Of a DNA stretch of 64,000 nt, positions 1 to 6,239 are shown one piece after another. The notes below the pieces were generated by a model that saw only the letters and a list, made by a program, of their open reading frames with translations, ran no database searches and was not told the DNA's origin. Every line of letters begins with the position of its first letter. Position 1 is the first letter of the stretch. This DNA is from Candidatus Manganitrophaceae bacterium. Its GTDB lineage: Bacteria; Nitrospirota; Nitrospiria; SBBL01; Manganitrophaceae. The position numbers and the translations under genes are program-made. The stretch spans positions 186,001 to 250,000 of the forward strand of contig JACQEZ010000001.1 in assembly GCA_016200325.1 (NCBI GenBank). The letters run 5' to 3'.

Positions 1-109
1 CGGCGCGGCGAATATTGGTAATTAATTTATAATCTTTGCCGATCTGATAAATGATCGGATCTCGAATCTTCTCTTCCGGAAAAGTAATATGAACCTTCAG
101 GCTGGCCAA
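1..109 (-). CDS. NIL-domain protein, 5' part only
   Basis: Only the first 36 codons are in the window; the gene runs off the left edge. The visible N-terminus, (M)ASLKVHITFPEEKIRDP and onward, matches the start of NIL domains, small ferredoxin-fold domains found alone, on methionine ABC transporters and on 4Fe-4S proteins in sulfur-assimilation clusters. The start is TTG at 107-109, chosen because a full AGGAGG lies about 5 bases upstream and no ATG is near. It is the last visible gene of the minus-strand sulfur-carrier operon, 31 bases after the MoaD-like gene. In Wolinella and other bacteria NIL proteins accompany protein-thiocarboxylate pathways, so a role in sulfur transfer is likely but inferred. 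Whether it carries an iron-sulfur domain cannot be seen. Confidence 0.75.
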   Translation of the reverse strand, partial: MASLKVHITFPEEKIRDPIIYQIGKDYKLITNIRRA

Positions 110-140
110 TGATTCCTCCTTTGCATCGGTTCAGAGACCG

Positions 141-419
141 CTAAAACGATCCCCCTGCGATGGCTGGAACGATTGAGACCTCGTCTCCTTTTTTAACCGA
201 CGTCTTTATTCCTGCGTGAAATCGAATATCTTCCTCGTTCACATAGATATTCACGAATCGGCGGAGTTCTCCCTGCTCATCGCAAAGACGTTCCTTGAGG
301 CCGGGATAATCTTTGTCCAGTGTATCGATTAATGCGGCGATGGTCTCTCCGTCGGTGGTGACCTCTCCTTGACCTCCGGTCAGTTTACGGAGCGGGGTCG
401 GAATGCGAACTTTGATCAT
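141..419 (-). CDS. MoaD/ThiS-family sulfur-carrier protein with C-terminal tail
   Basis: 92-residue ubiquitin-like (beta-grasp) sulfur carrier beginning MIKVRIPTPLRKLTGGQ. Proteins of this family are adenylated on a C-terminal Gly-Gly by an E1-like enzyme and turned into a thiocarboxylate that gives sulfur to a biosynthetic enzyme. The Gly-Gly is present at residues 89-90 but is followed by Ser-Phe (AIAGGSF), so the C-terminus must be trimmed first, as for QbsE (GGCF) and HcyS. The ATG at 417-419 overlaps the upstream threonine-synthase-like stop as ATGA; a longer in-frame start lies inside that gene and is less likely. Position beside thrC- and NIL-like genes suggests a carrier for amino-acid sulfuration rather than molybdopterin; no moaE is visible. 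Confidence 0.9.
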   Translation of the reverse strand: MIKVRIPTPLRKLTGGQGEVTTDGETIAALIDTLDKDYPGLKERLCDEQGELRRFVNIYVNEEDIRFHAGIKTSVKKGDEVSIVPAIAGGSF

Positions 420-1684
420 TTTGCTCCTCTTTCTGTCTGTGGGGCCTCGCCTCCCGGAGCCCCTTTCAGCGCTTCTTGAAAGCTGGAGAGACTCGGCGAG
501 ATATGCCACGGCGCGCCGAGGGCCGGCGCGACCGCTTCCTGTGTCTTGAGGCCGTTCCCGGTAATATAAGCGACGACCGATTCCCCTTTTTTAAAGAGCC
601 CCTTCTGGGCCAATTTTTTAAGCACACCGACCGTGACCCCGCCGGCGGTCTCGGCAAAGACCCCTTCCGTCCGCGCCAACAGGGTCATCCCTTCGACGAC
701 TTCTTCATCAGTCACATGCTCGATCTGTCCGCTGCTTCCGAGGACGACTTTCAGTGCATAGAAGCCATCGGCCGGATTACCGATGGCGAGCGATTTGGCG
801 ATTGTTTTCGGCTTCACCGGTCGGATAAAATCCCGATTTTCTTTAAAAGCGGCGGCCACCGGGGAGCATCCTTCCGCTTGGGCGCCGTGAATCCGCGTCT
901 TCACGTTTGAGACAAAGCCGAGCTCTTCGAATTCATGAAACCCCTTTGAGATTTTCGTCAGCAGCGATCCCGATGCAATCGGAACGACGACATGGTCCGG
1001 GGTCCGCCAGCCGAGCTGCTCGACCGTTTCATACGCCAACGTTTTGGATCCCTCGGAGTAGTAGGGGCGGATGTTGATGTTGACGAAGGCCCATGGATAT
1101 TCTCCGGCGATCTCGCTGCAGAGCCGATTGACGTCATCATAATTTCCATCCACCGCCACCACATTCGGCTTGTAAATAAGATTTCCCAATACCTTTCCGG
1201 CTTCCAGATCGGACGGGATGAAAACGAAACAGCGAAGCCGCGCCTCGGCGGCGTGTGCCGAGACCGAGTTGGCCAGGTTGCCGGTCGAAGCGCAGGCGAC
1301 CGTGTCGAAGCCGAGCTCTTTCGCGCGGGTCAGAGCGACCGCAACGACCCGGTCTTTGAAGGAGAGGGTCAGGCAGTTGACGGTGTCGTTTTTTAGATAG
1401 AGATAATCGAGCCCTAACTCCGCCCCGAGGTTCTTCGCATGAATCAGCGGCGTGAAGCCGGCGTTTAAGCCGACGGTCGGTTCTCCCTCGATCGGAAGCA
1501 GGTCCTGATATCGCCAGAGGCTCTTTGGTCCACGAAGGATTTTCTCCTTCGAGATTTGTGTCTTGATGACATCGTAATTGTAGGAGACCTCTAACGGTCC
1601 AAAGCAGAATTCACAAACGTGAAGCGCTACAGCGGGATAGGTCTTGCCGCACTCTTTGCACTTCAACCCCTTCATCTTGCTCAT
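416..1684 (-). CDS. thrC: Threonine-synthase-like PLP enzyme with N-terminal zinc ribbon
   Basis: About 422 residues. The N-terminus has four cysteines (residues 9, 12, 24, 27; CKEC and CEFC) forming a zinc ribbon, followed by a fold-type II PLP enzyme with SFKDR (PLP lysine about residue 110), CASTGN and a C-terminal TGNGLK, as in threonine synthases acting on O-phosphohomoserine. The loop before the lysine reads NCLTLSFKDR where ordinary threonine synthases have NPTGSFKDR, and the phosphate-cup NAGN and EPASA motifs are replaced by ASGS and ETAGG-like sequence. Start: ATG at 1684 with GGG about 9 bases upstream; TTG at 1693 is possible. It overlaps the MoaD-like gene by 4 bases, so a sulfur-transfer role on a homoserine phosphate substrate is conceivable (inference). 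Confidence 0.82.
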   Translation of the reverse strand: MSKMKGLKCKECGKTYPAVALHVCEFCFGPLEVSYNYDVIKTQISKEKILRGPKSLWRYQDLLPIEGEPTVGLNAGFTPLIHAKNLGAELGLDYLYLKNDTVNCLTLSFKDRVVAVALTRAKELGFDTVACASTGNLANSVSAHAAEARLRCFVFIPSDLEAGKVLGNLIYKPNVVAVDGNYDDVNRLCSEIAGEYPWAFVNINIRPYYSEGSKTLAYETVEQLGWRTPDHVVVPIASGSLLTKISKGFHEFEELGFVSNVKTRIHGAQAEGCSPVAAAFKENRDFIRPVKPKTIAKSLAIGNPADGFYALKVVLGSSGQIEHVTDEEVVEGMTLLARTEGVFAETAGGVTVGVLKKLAQKGLFKKGESVVAYITGNGLKTQEAVAPALGAPWHISPSLSSFQEALKGAPGGEAPQTERGAK

Positions 1685-1770
1685 CGAGATCAACCCTGGT
1701 TCAGGCTAAATAAAACAAAACCTCATCGCCGGCAACACCGGCTGAGGGCGAAAGTCGTTTACGTCGGGTT

Positions 1771-2610
1771 CTAGGGATTCATCCCGTGTGATTGGGCTGC
1801 CGCGGCCGGATTGATGTCACAAACAGGCGGCGCCTCCGCTTCCAACGTTTTGAGGGTGGGATCAGTGCCGCAGAGAGGACAATTCGGATTTTTTCGAATC
1901 GGAACCTCCCGGAACTGGGTCCGGAGGGCATCGTATTTCAAAATTCGATCGGTGAGCGGTTTTCCGATCCCGAGAATCAACTTCAGGACTTCGGTTCCTT
2001 GAAGGGTCCCGACCAATCCGGCAAGCGCCCCCAATACACCCGCTTCTTGACAGGTCGGAATCAGCCCCGAAGGAGGCGGCTCCGGAAAGATGCAGCGGTA
2101 GCAGGCGCTCGTGCCGGGAAGAATGGTGAAGATCTGTCCTTCAAACCGGAGAATCCCGGCGTGGATGAGCGGTTTCTTCGCAAAAAAGGCGGCGTCGTTG
2201 ATAAGGAATTTGGCCGGGAAATTGTCGGTTCCGTCGATGACATAGTCAAAGGCGCTAAAGATTTTCAGCGCATTCTCGGCGCTTAGATTTTCCTGATAGG
2301 GAATGACCGTCACGTCCGGGTTGATCGCAACCATCTTCTCTTGGGCCGAGAGGACCTTGGGCCGGCCGATGTCGGAAGTATGGTGAATCACCTGGCGCTG
2401 CAGGTTGGAGAGATCAACGGCATCGGCATCGATTAATCCGACGGTGCCGACCCCGGCCGCGGCGAGATAGAGCGCAATCGGCGACCCCAGGCCGCCGGCG
2501 CCGACGATGAGGACCTTCGCCTGGCCAATTTTTTTCTGCCCCTTGCCGCCGACCCCTTCGAGAATAATGTGCCGGCTATATCGGACAAGCTGTTCTTCTG
2601 TAAAGGCCAT
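1771..2610 (-). CDS. moeB: E1-like sulfur-carrier adenylyltransferase (MoeB/ThiF family)
   Basis: 279 residues. These enzymes adenylate the C-terminal glycine of ThiS/MoaD-type carriers. The N-terminus RYSRHIIL is typical of MoeB, the nucleotide-binding GAGGLG is at residues 37-42, the catalytic region has DGTDNF, Cys187 (TCQEAGVLG) matches the conserved MoeB cysteine, and two CxxC pairs (170/173, 244/247) bind zinc. No C-terminal rhodanese domain is present, so sulfur must be delivered by another protein. It lies 86 bases after thrC in chromosome order and 10 bases from cysK. As the only E1 enzyme visible in the window it may serve both carriers of this operon and the distant ThiS at 37835; that sharing is inferred. 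Confidence 0.93.
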   Translation of the reverse strand: MAFTEEQLVRYSRHIILEGVGGKGQKKIGQAKVLIVGAGGLGSPIALYLAAAGVGTVGLIDADAVDLSNLQRQVIHHTSDIGRPKVLSAQEKMVAINPDVTVIPYQENLSAENALKIFSAFDYVIDGTDNFPAKFLINDAAFFAKKPLIHAGILRFEGQIFTILPGTSACYRCIFPEPPPSGLIPTCQEAGVLGALAGLVGTLQGTEVLKLILGIGKPLTDRILKYDALRTQFREVPIRKNPNCPLCGTDPTLKTLEAEAPPVCDINPAAAAQSHGMNP

Positions 2611-2620
2611 ACTTCCTTCT

Positions 2621-3544
2621 TTAGATATTGAAATATTTTTCGATGCTGATGTAGCGCTCGCCGGTGTCGGGAAGGATCGTCACGACCGTTTTCCCCTTCC
2701 CGAGCTCTTTGGCGATCTGCTGCGCGGCCAGAGCGTTGGCGCCGGAGGAGATCCCGACCAAGAGCCCTTCTTGCCGTGCAAGGAGTTTCGCCGTTTTATA
2801 CGCGTCATCATCGGTGACGGTGATCACCCGATCGATGATCTTCCGATTTAACACATTCGGGATGAACCCGGCGCCGATTCCCTGAATTTTGTGCGGCCCC
2901 GGCTCTCCTCCCGAGAGGACGGGAGAGGCGGATGGCTCGACCGCGACGATCAGCGTTTTCGGATTTCTTGTCTTCAGCACCTCGCCGACACCTGTGATCG
3001 TTCCGCCCGTGCCGACCCCGACCACGAAGGCATCGACCTCTCCATTCAGCGCCTCTAAAATTTCAGGCCCGGTGGTCTTCCGATGAACTTCCGGGTTGGC
3101 CGGGTTCGCGAACTGATTCGGCATGAAGTAGTCGGGATTCTGTTCGATGATGCTCTCGGACTCTTTGATCGCGCCGCGCATCCCCTCCCACGCGGGGGTG
3201 AGGACCAACTGCGCCCCGTAAGAGGAGAGGAGGCTCGCCCGCTCCATGCTCATCGACTCAGGCATCACCAAAATTAATTTATAGCCGCGAACGGCTGCCA
3301 CCAGCGCCAGCCCGATGCCGGTGTTCCCGCTGGTCGGCTCAACCATCGTTCCGCCGGGCTGTAGTTTTCCGGAGCGTTCGGCGGCCTCGATCATGCTGAG
3401 GCAAATCCGGTCTTTGACACTTCCGCCGGGGTTGAAAAATTCCACCTTGGCGAAAATACGGGCACTCTGATTGTCCGCCAGCCGATTCAATTGAACCAGC
3501 GGGGTCTGTCCGATCAGCTCGGTCACATTCGGATGCAATTTCAT
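2621..3544 (-). CDS. cysK: Cysteine synthase (CysK/CysM family)
   Basis: 307-residue PLP enzyme making cysteine from O-acetylserine (or O-phosphoserine) and a sulfide source. Visible motifs: IGQTPLVQL at the N-terminus, NPGGSVKDR with the PLP lysine (residue 44), [10 protein letters not shown] for substrate binding, the glycine loop [10 protein letters not shown] and a C-terminal SSGAN with PDTGERY. Start taken as the ATG at 3544, which has GGGA 9 bases upstream; a TTG five codons earlier is possible. The gene lies between the ThiS-like carrier and moeB, the arrangement of cysO-cysM systems in which a protein thiocarboxylate, not free sulfide, supplies sulfur. Which acceptor it uses cannot be told from sequence alone. 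Confidence 0.93.
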   Translation of the reverse strand: MKLHPNVTELIGQTPLVQLNRLADNQSARIFAKVEFFNPGGSVKDRICLSMIEAAERSGKLQPGGTMVEPTSGNTGIGLALVAAVRGYKLILVMPESMSMERASLLSSYGAQLVLTPAWEGMRGAIKESESIIEQNPDYFMPNQFANPANPEVHRKTTGPEILEALNGEVDAFVVGVGTGGTITGVGEVLKTRNPKTLIVAVEPSASPVLSGGEPGPHKIQGIGAGFIPNVLNRKIIDRVITVTDDDAYKTAKLLARQEGLLVGISSGANALAAQQIAKELGKGKTVVTILPDTGERYISIEKYFNI

Positions 3545-3577
3545 TAATAAATGTCCCAACGAGGGTTTACGAGCTCA

Positions 3578-3799
3578 TTAGCTGCGCATTTTTGTTTGCG
3601 ACGCCCCGCCTCCCATAAAGAAGAGGAATTCAATTTCGTCCCCTTCTTGGATGCGGGTGCTGCTTAAGGTGGAACGGTCGACCATTTTTGAATTTAATTC
3701 GACGGTGACCATTCGCGGTTCAATGTTCTTTACTTTGAGAAGATCAAAAAGGGTCGTTTCTTGGGTCTCTTCCTGTTTCCCATTGATTTTAATGCGCAT
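3578..3799 (-). CDS. ThiS-like sulfur-carrier protein with C-terminal tail
   Basis: 73-residue beta-grasp sulfur carrier, first gene of the minus-strand operon. It starts MRIKINGKQEETQE and has the ThiS-like end EGDEIEFLFFMGGG at residues 52-65, but eight more residues (ASQTKMRS) follow the glycines, so the protein as encoded cannot be adenylated by its E1 enzyme without proteolysis. The ATG at 3797-3799 is preceded by AAGGAAAGGGG. It sits 33 bases before cysK, so its likely role is sulfur donor for cysteine synthesis with the moeB product as activator; thiamin synthesis has its own ThiS at 37835. A carrier role is well supported, the exact pathway is inferred. Confidence 0.88.
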   Translation of the reverse strand: MRIKINGKQEETQETTLFDLLKVKNIEPRMVTVELNSKMVDRSTLSSTRIQEGDEIEFLFFMGGGASQTKMRS

Positions 3800-3821
3800 G
3801 ACCCCTTTCCTTGACAGCTAT

Positions 3822-3851
3822 TTTGGATCGGTGCTATTTGGATCGGTGCTA
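3822..3851. repeat. Perfect tandem 15-bp repeat upstream of the sulfur-carrier operon
   Basis: Two adjacent identical copies of TTTGGATCGGTGCTA (3822-3836 and 3837-3851) lie 23-52 bases upstream of the ThiS-like start, next to a TATATA that could be part of the minus-strand promoter. Position suggests an operator or a slippage repeat; no known regulator site was recognised. Confidence 0.7.
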
Positions 3852-4320
3852 TATAGAGTAATCCGTTTACCGATGAATATGAAAAACTATCAAATAACCC
3901 CCTTGAATGTCAAGGCATTTTCGGATGTCCAGCGAAGCCGGCGAGTTTCGGAAGGGAATCGAACGGTTGCATTCAATCCCCTCGTCGTGGGTCGGGAATC
4001 AATTCGTGTCATTCATGGCACCGGAAACGACTTGAGAAGAGATTTTTCTTCTCTAAGTAGCGGGCCGTCAACCGCGGCAAAGATAATTTTTTTTTGAGGG
4101 GAGTCGTCCGCTTAATAAAATTTAAACCTATCCGTTGGGCTTTAGAAAAACTGACACCGCTATAGATGGCCCCTCGGCAGAAACTCAAAGCGGGTCCGAT
4201 CATCATCCCATTCATAAAACCTCTTCTGAATCAACCAGTTCAGGAGTCGTTGCCCCCCTCTGTTTCCCTTTTTTGATTCTATGTCATAGCGGTATCCTCT
4301 TTAAAAGCATATCCGTTTTT
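3852..4320. other. Intergenic region without a recognised gene
   Basis: No open reading frame with a plausible start and family resemblance was seen. It holds a perfect inverted repeat CCTTGA-ATG-TCAAGG (3901-3915), a seven-base-pair hairpin GAGAAGA/TCTTCTC (4034-4053) and an A/T-rich tract near 4086-4096. It separates two divergent operons and probably holds the unseen or weak promoter of the minus-strand sulfur operon. Confidence 0.5.
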
Positions 4321-4323
4321 CCC

Positions 4324-4351
4324 TTGACAAAGTGAGAGTGTAGGGTATAAT
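4324..4351 (+). promoter_or_regulatory. Strong sigma-70-type promoter of the dcw cluster
   Basis: Perfect -35 TTGACA (4324-4329) and perfect -10 TATAAT (4346-4351) with a 16-base spacer, giving a start near 4358. It is the only strong promoter found before the 18-kb division and cell-wall cluster. The MraZ boxes start directly downstream, so initiation and operator binding should compete. Confidence 0.9.
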
Positions 4352-4361
4352 TCCCATCGGA

Positions 4362-4386
4362 GTGGGATGAAGTGGGATAACATGGG
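4362..4386 (+). promoter_or_regulatory. MraZ operator: three TGGG boxes at 10-base spacing
   Basis: GTGGG (4362-4366), GTGGG (4372-4376) and ATGGG (4382-4386) repeat exactly every 10 bases. In E. coli, Mycoplasma and others MraZ represses its own operon by binding TGGG repeats at this spacing. The third box overlaps the GGGAG that serves as mraZ ribosome-binding site, so the operator reaches into the translation start. Confidence 0.85.
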
Positions 4387-4394
4387 AGCAAAGG

Positions 4395-4838
4395 GTGTTC
4401 CTGGGAAAGTTTCAGCATACGATCGATTCCAAAGGGCGCTTGAGCGTTCCGGTTAAATTCCGCGAGCTCTTAAACGCGCATTCCAATGGAACGGTGATTA
4501 TTACAAGTGACCTGGATCCTTGCCTGGCCGCTTATCCGCTTCCCGAGTGGAACTTAATGATCGAGAAAGCAAAAAAGCTGCCGACCATGGATCGCGGAGT
4601 GAAAAATTTTCTCCGCTTCTTTTATTCCCGAGCAACGGAGTGTCCGCTCGATAAGCAAGGACGGATCCTCCTCCCTCCCGCCCTTCGTGAATATGCGCAG
4701 GTTACTGCCGATGTGGTCATGGTGGGACTTGAAAATAAATTCGAGATTTGGCACCCACAGAAGTGGCAGGATAACGAAGCCCTGGTCACGGAAAACACCG
4801 ACCAGATCCAGGAGGCGCTGGCCAGCCTCGGGATGTAG
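4395..4838 (+). CDS. mraZ: Transcriptional regulator MraZ
   Basis: 147 residues, the normal length. MraZ is a ring-forming DNA-binding protein with two SpoVT-AbrB (MraZ) domains; here FLGKFQHTIDSKGRLSVP opens the first (residues 2-19) and ATECPLDKQGRILLPPALR opens the second (about 80-99). The arginines of the repeated DxKGR motif that contact DNA are present in both copies. Start is GTG at 4395 with GGGAG six bases upstream. It is first gene of the dcw cluster and likely represses it through the three TGGG boxes just upstream. The 114-base gap to rsmH has no clear terminator. Confidence 0.97.
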   Translation: MFLGKFQHTIDSKGRLSVPVKFRELLNAHSNGTVIITSDLDPCLAAYPLPEWNLMIEKAKKLPTMDRGVKNFLRFFYSRATECPLDKQGRILLPPALREYAQVTADVVMVGLENKFEIWHPQKWQDNEALVTENTDQIQEALASLGM

Positions 4839-4952
4839 CGGGAAGCAGGTCGCCTGTGCGGGGCGGTTCGACGGTGCCCCACCAAAATCCTAAATAGCAC
4901 CACCACCCAGTTACGGAATACCCTTCAGGCAATGTAGAAAGTACCTGCAGCG

Positions 4953-5897
4953 ATGGCGGAACCGGTGTTCTCTGAAAAAATTAACGAAGGGGAAGGGACC
5001 CATCAACCTGTTCTCGTGCAGGAGGTGCTCGCCGCTCTCGGCTGTCAGCCGCATGCCCAAAAAACCTATCTCGATTGTACGGTCGGTTTGGGGGGACACG
5101 CAGAAGCCATCCTCGCTGCAACCGCACCGGACGGAAGGGTGATTGGGCTCGATCGGGATGAAGCGGCGCTCGCCTTGGCCGAGCGGCGGCTTCGCCCCTA
5201 CCAAGACCGGTTGCTCCTTCGGAAAGGTTCCTTAAAGGCCCTTTCAGAAACGGCCCGAGATCTGAATTTGAATGAGGTGGATGGAATCCTCTTCGATCTC
5301 GGCGTCTCCTCCATGCAGCTTGATCAAGCAGAGCGGGGATTTTCTTTCCAGAAGCCGGGCCCGCTCGATATGCGGATGGACCGCGCCCAAGAAGAGACGG
5401 CGGCCGACCTCGTCAATCACGCTTCTGAACGACAACTGTTCGAGATCATCCGAAGCTACGGAGAAGAGCGGTGGGCGAAGCGGATCGCCGAAGCGGTCGT
5501 CCGGCGTCGCTCGGAAGAGGGGGAGATCCGCCGAACCGAGGAGCTGGAGGGGGTGATCTGGCGGGCAGTTCCGGCCCGAGAGCGGCATGGCCGGATTCAT
5601 CCGGCGACGAGGACGTTCCAGGCGCTCCGGATGGCGGTGAATCAAGAGCTGCCGGAGCTGGAGGCGGGGTTAAACGCAGCCCTCTCCCTTTTGGCGATCG
5701 GGGGCCGGTTGGTTGTCATCTCCTTCCATTCATTGGAAGACCGCCTTGTAAAGCAATCGTTCAAGAGATGGGGGGCTGAAGAGCCGCGCCGTTTCACCAA
5801 TCTCTATAAAAAACCGATCCGACCGAGAGACGAAGAGAGCGCGCGGAATCCGCGGGCGCGGAGTGCAAAGCTTCGGGCCTTGGAGCGGGCGGCATAG
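4953..5897 (+). CDS. rsmH: 16S rRNA (cytosine-1402-N4)-methyltransferase RsmH
   Basis: 314 residues, typical for the family. RsmH (MraW) methylates N4 of C1402 in the 16S rRNA P-site using S-adenosylmethionine. Motifs: HQPVLVQEVL near the N-terminus, the SAM-binding DCTVGLGGHAEAIL (about residues 43-56), ILFDLGVSSMQLD, and RTFQALRMAVNQEL followed by VVISFHSLEDR near the C-terminus. Start ATG at 4953 has only a weak ribosome site; the N-terminal reading MAEPVFSEKINEGEGTHQPV places the conserved HQPVL at residue 18, so the start is acceptable. Ends nine bases before ftsL. Confidence 0.97.
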   Translation: MAEPVFSEKINEGEGTHQPVLVQEVLAALGCQPHAQKTYLDCTVGLGGHAEAILAATAPDGRVIGLDRDEAALALAERRLRPYQDRLLLRKGSLKALSETARDLNLNEVDGILFDLGVSSMQLDQAERGFSFQKPGPLDMRMDRAQEETAADLVNHASERQLFEIIRSYGEERWAKRIAEAVVRRRSEEGEIRRTEELEGVIWRAVPARERHGRIHPATRTFQALRMAVNQELPELEAGLNAALSLLAIGGRLVVISFHSLEDRLVKQSFKRWGAEEPRRFTNLYKKPIRPRDEESARNPRARSAKLRALERAA

Positions 5898-5906
5898 GGG
5901 AAAGAG

Positions 5907-6239
5907 ATGCGGCGATTTGAATTTAGACTGGTTTTCCTGGTTCTGGGAGGAGCGATCCTCCTTTTGGCGTTTCTCTCCCTGTGGCAGCGAAATCAGATGA
6001 TCCACCTCGGCTATGAGATCGAGCAGCTTCACCAACAGAAGGTCGAATTGCAGCGAATTCATCGTGGGCTGATGGTCGAGGCGGAGAGCTTAAGGGCCAT
6101 TGAACGGGTGGAACAGATTGCAATTCAACAGTTAAAAATGTCCCCGGCGCTTCCTCAACAACGGGTCTACTTGCAGCAAGAAAAGGAAATCGGCGGACGC
6201 TCGCCCGATCCCGGAAAAGGGGGGCGCCGTAATGATTAA
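5907..6239 (+). CDS. ftsL: Cell division protein FtsL
   Basis: 110-residue bitopic membrane protein with a short cytoplasmic N-terminus, one transmembrane segment (about residues 7-25) and a periplasmic heptad-like helix (about 30-75, with EIEQLHQQKVELQ), as in FtsL, which with FtsB and FtsQ activates the FtsWI synthase. Sequence identity in this family is low, so the call rests on size, topology and the invariant position between rsmH and ftsI. It overlaps ftsI by eight bases, implying translational coupling. Confidence 0.85.
   Translation: MRRFEFRLVFLVLGGAILLLAFLSLWQRNQMIHLGYEIEQLHQQKVELQRIHRGLMVEAESLRAIERVEQIAIQQLKMSPALPQQRVYLQQEKEIGGRSPDPGKGGRRND

Noticed and set aside
3954-3964. T-loop-like sequence (GTTCGATTCCC on the minus strand)
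   Set aside because: No matching stems for T arm, acceptor or anticodon arm around it, so not a tRNA.
4081-4098. Rho-independent terminator before the T-run at 4086-4096
   Set aside because: Only a four-base-pair stem with an eight-base loop, more than ten bases from the T-run, and no gene ends there.
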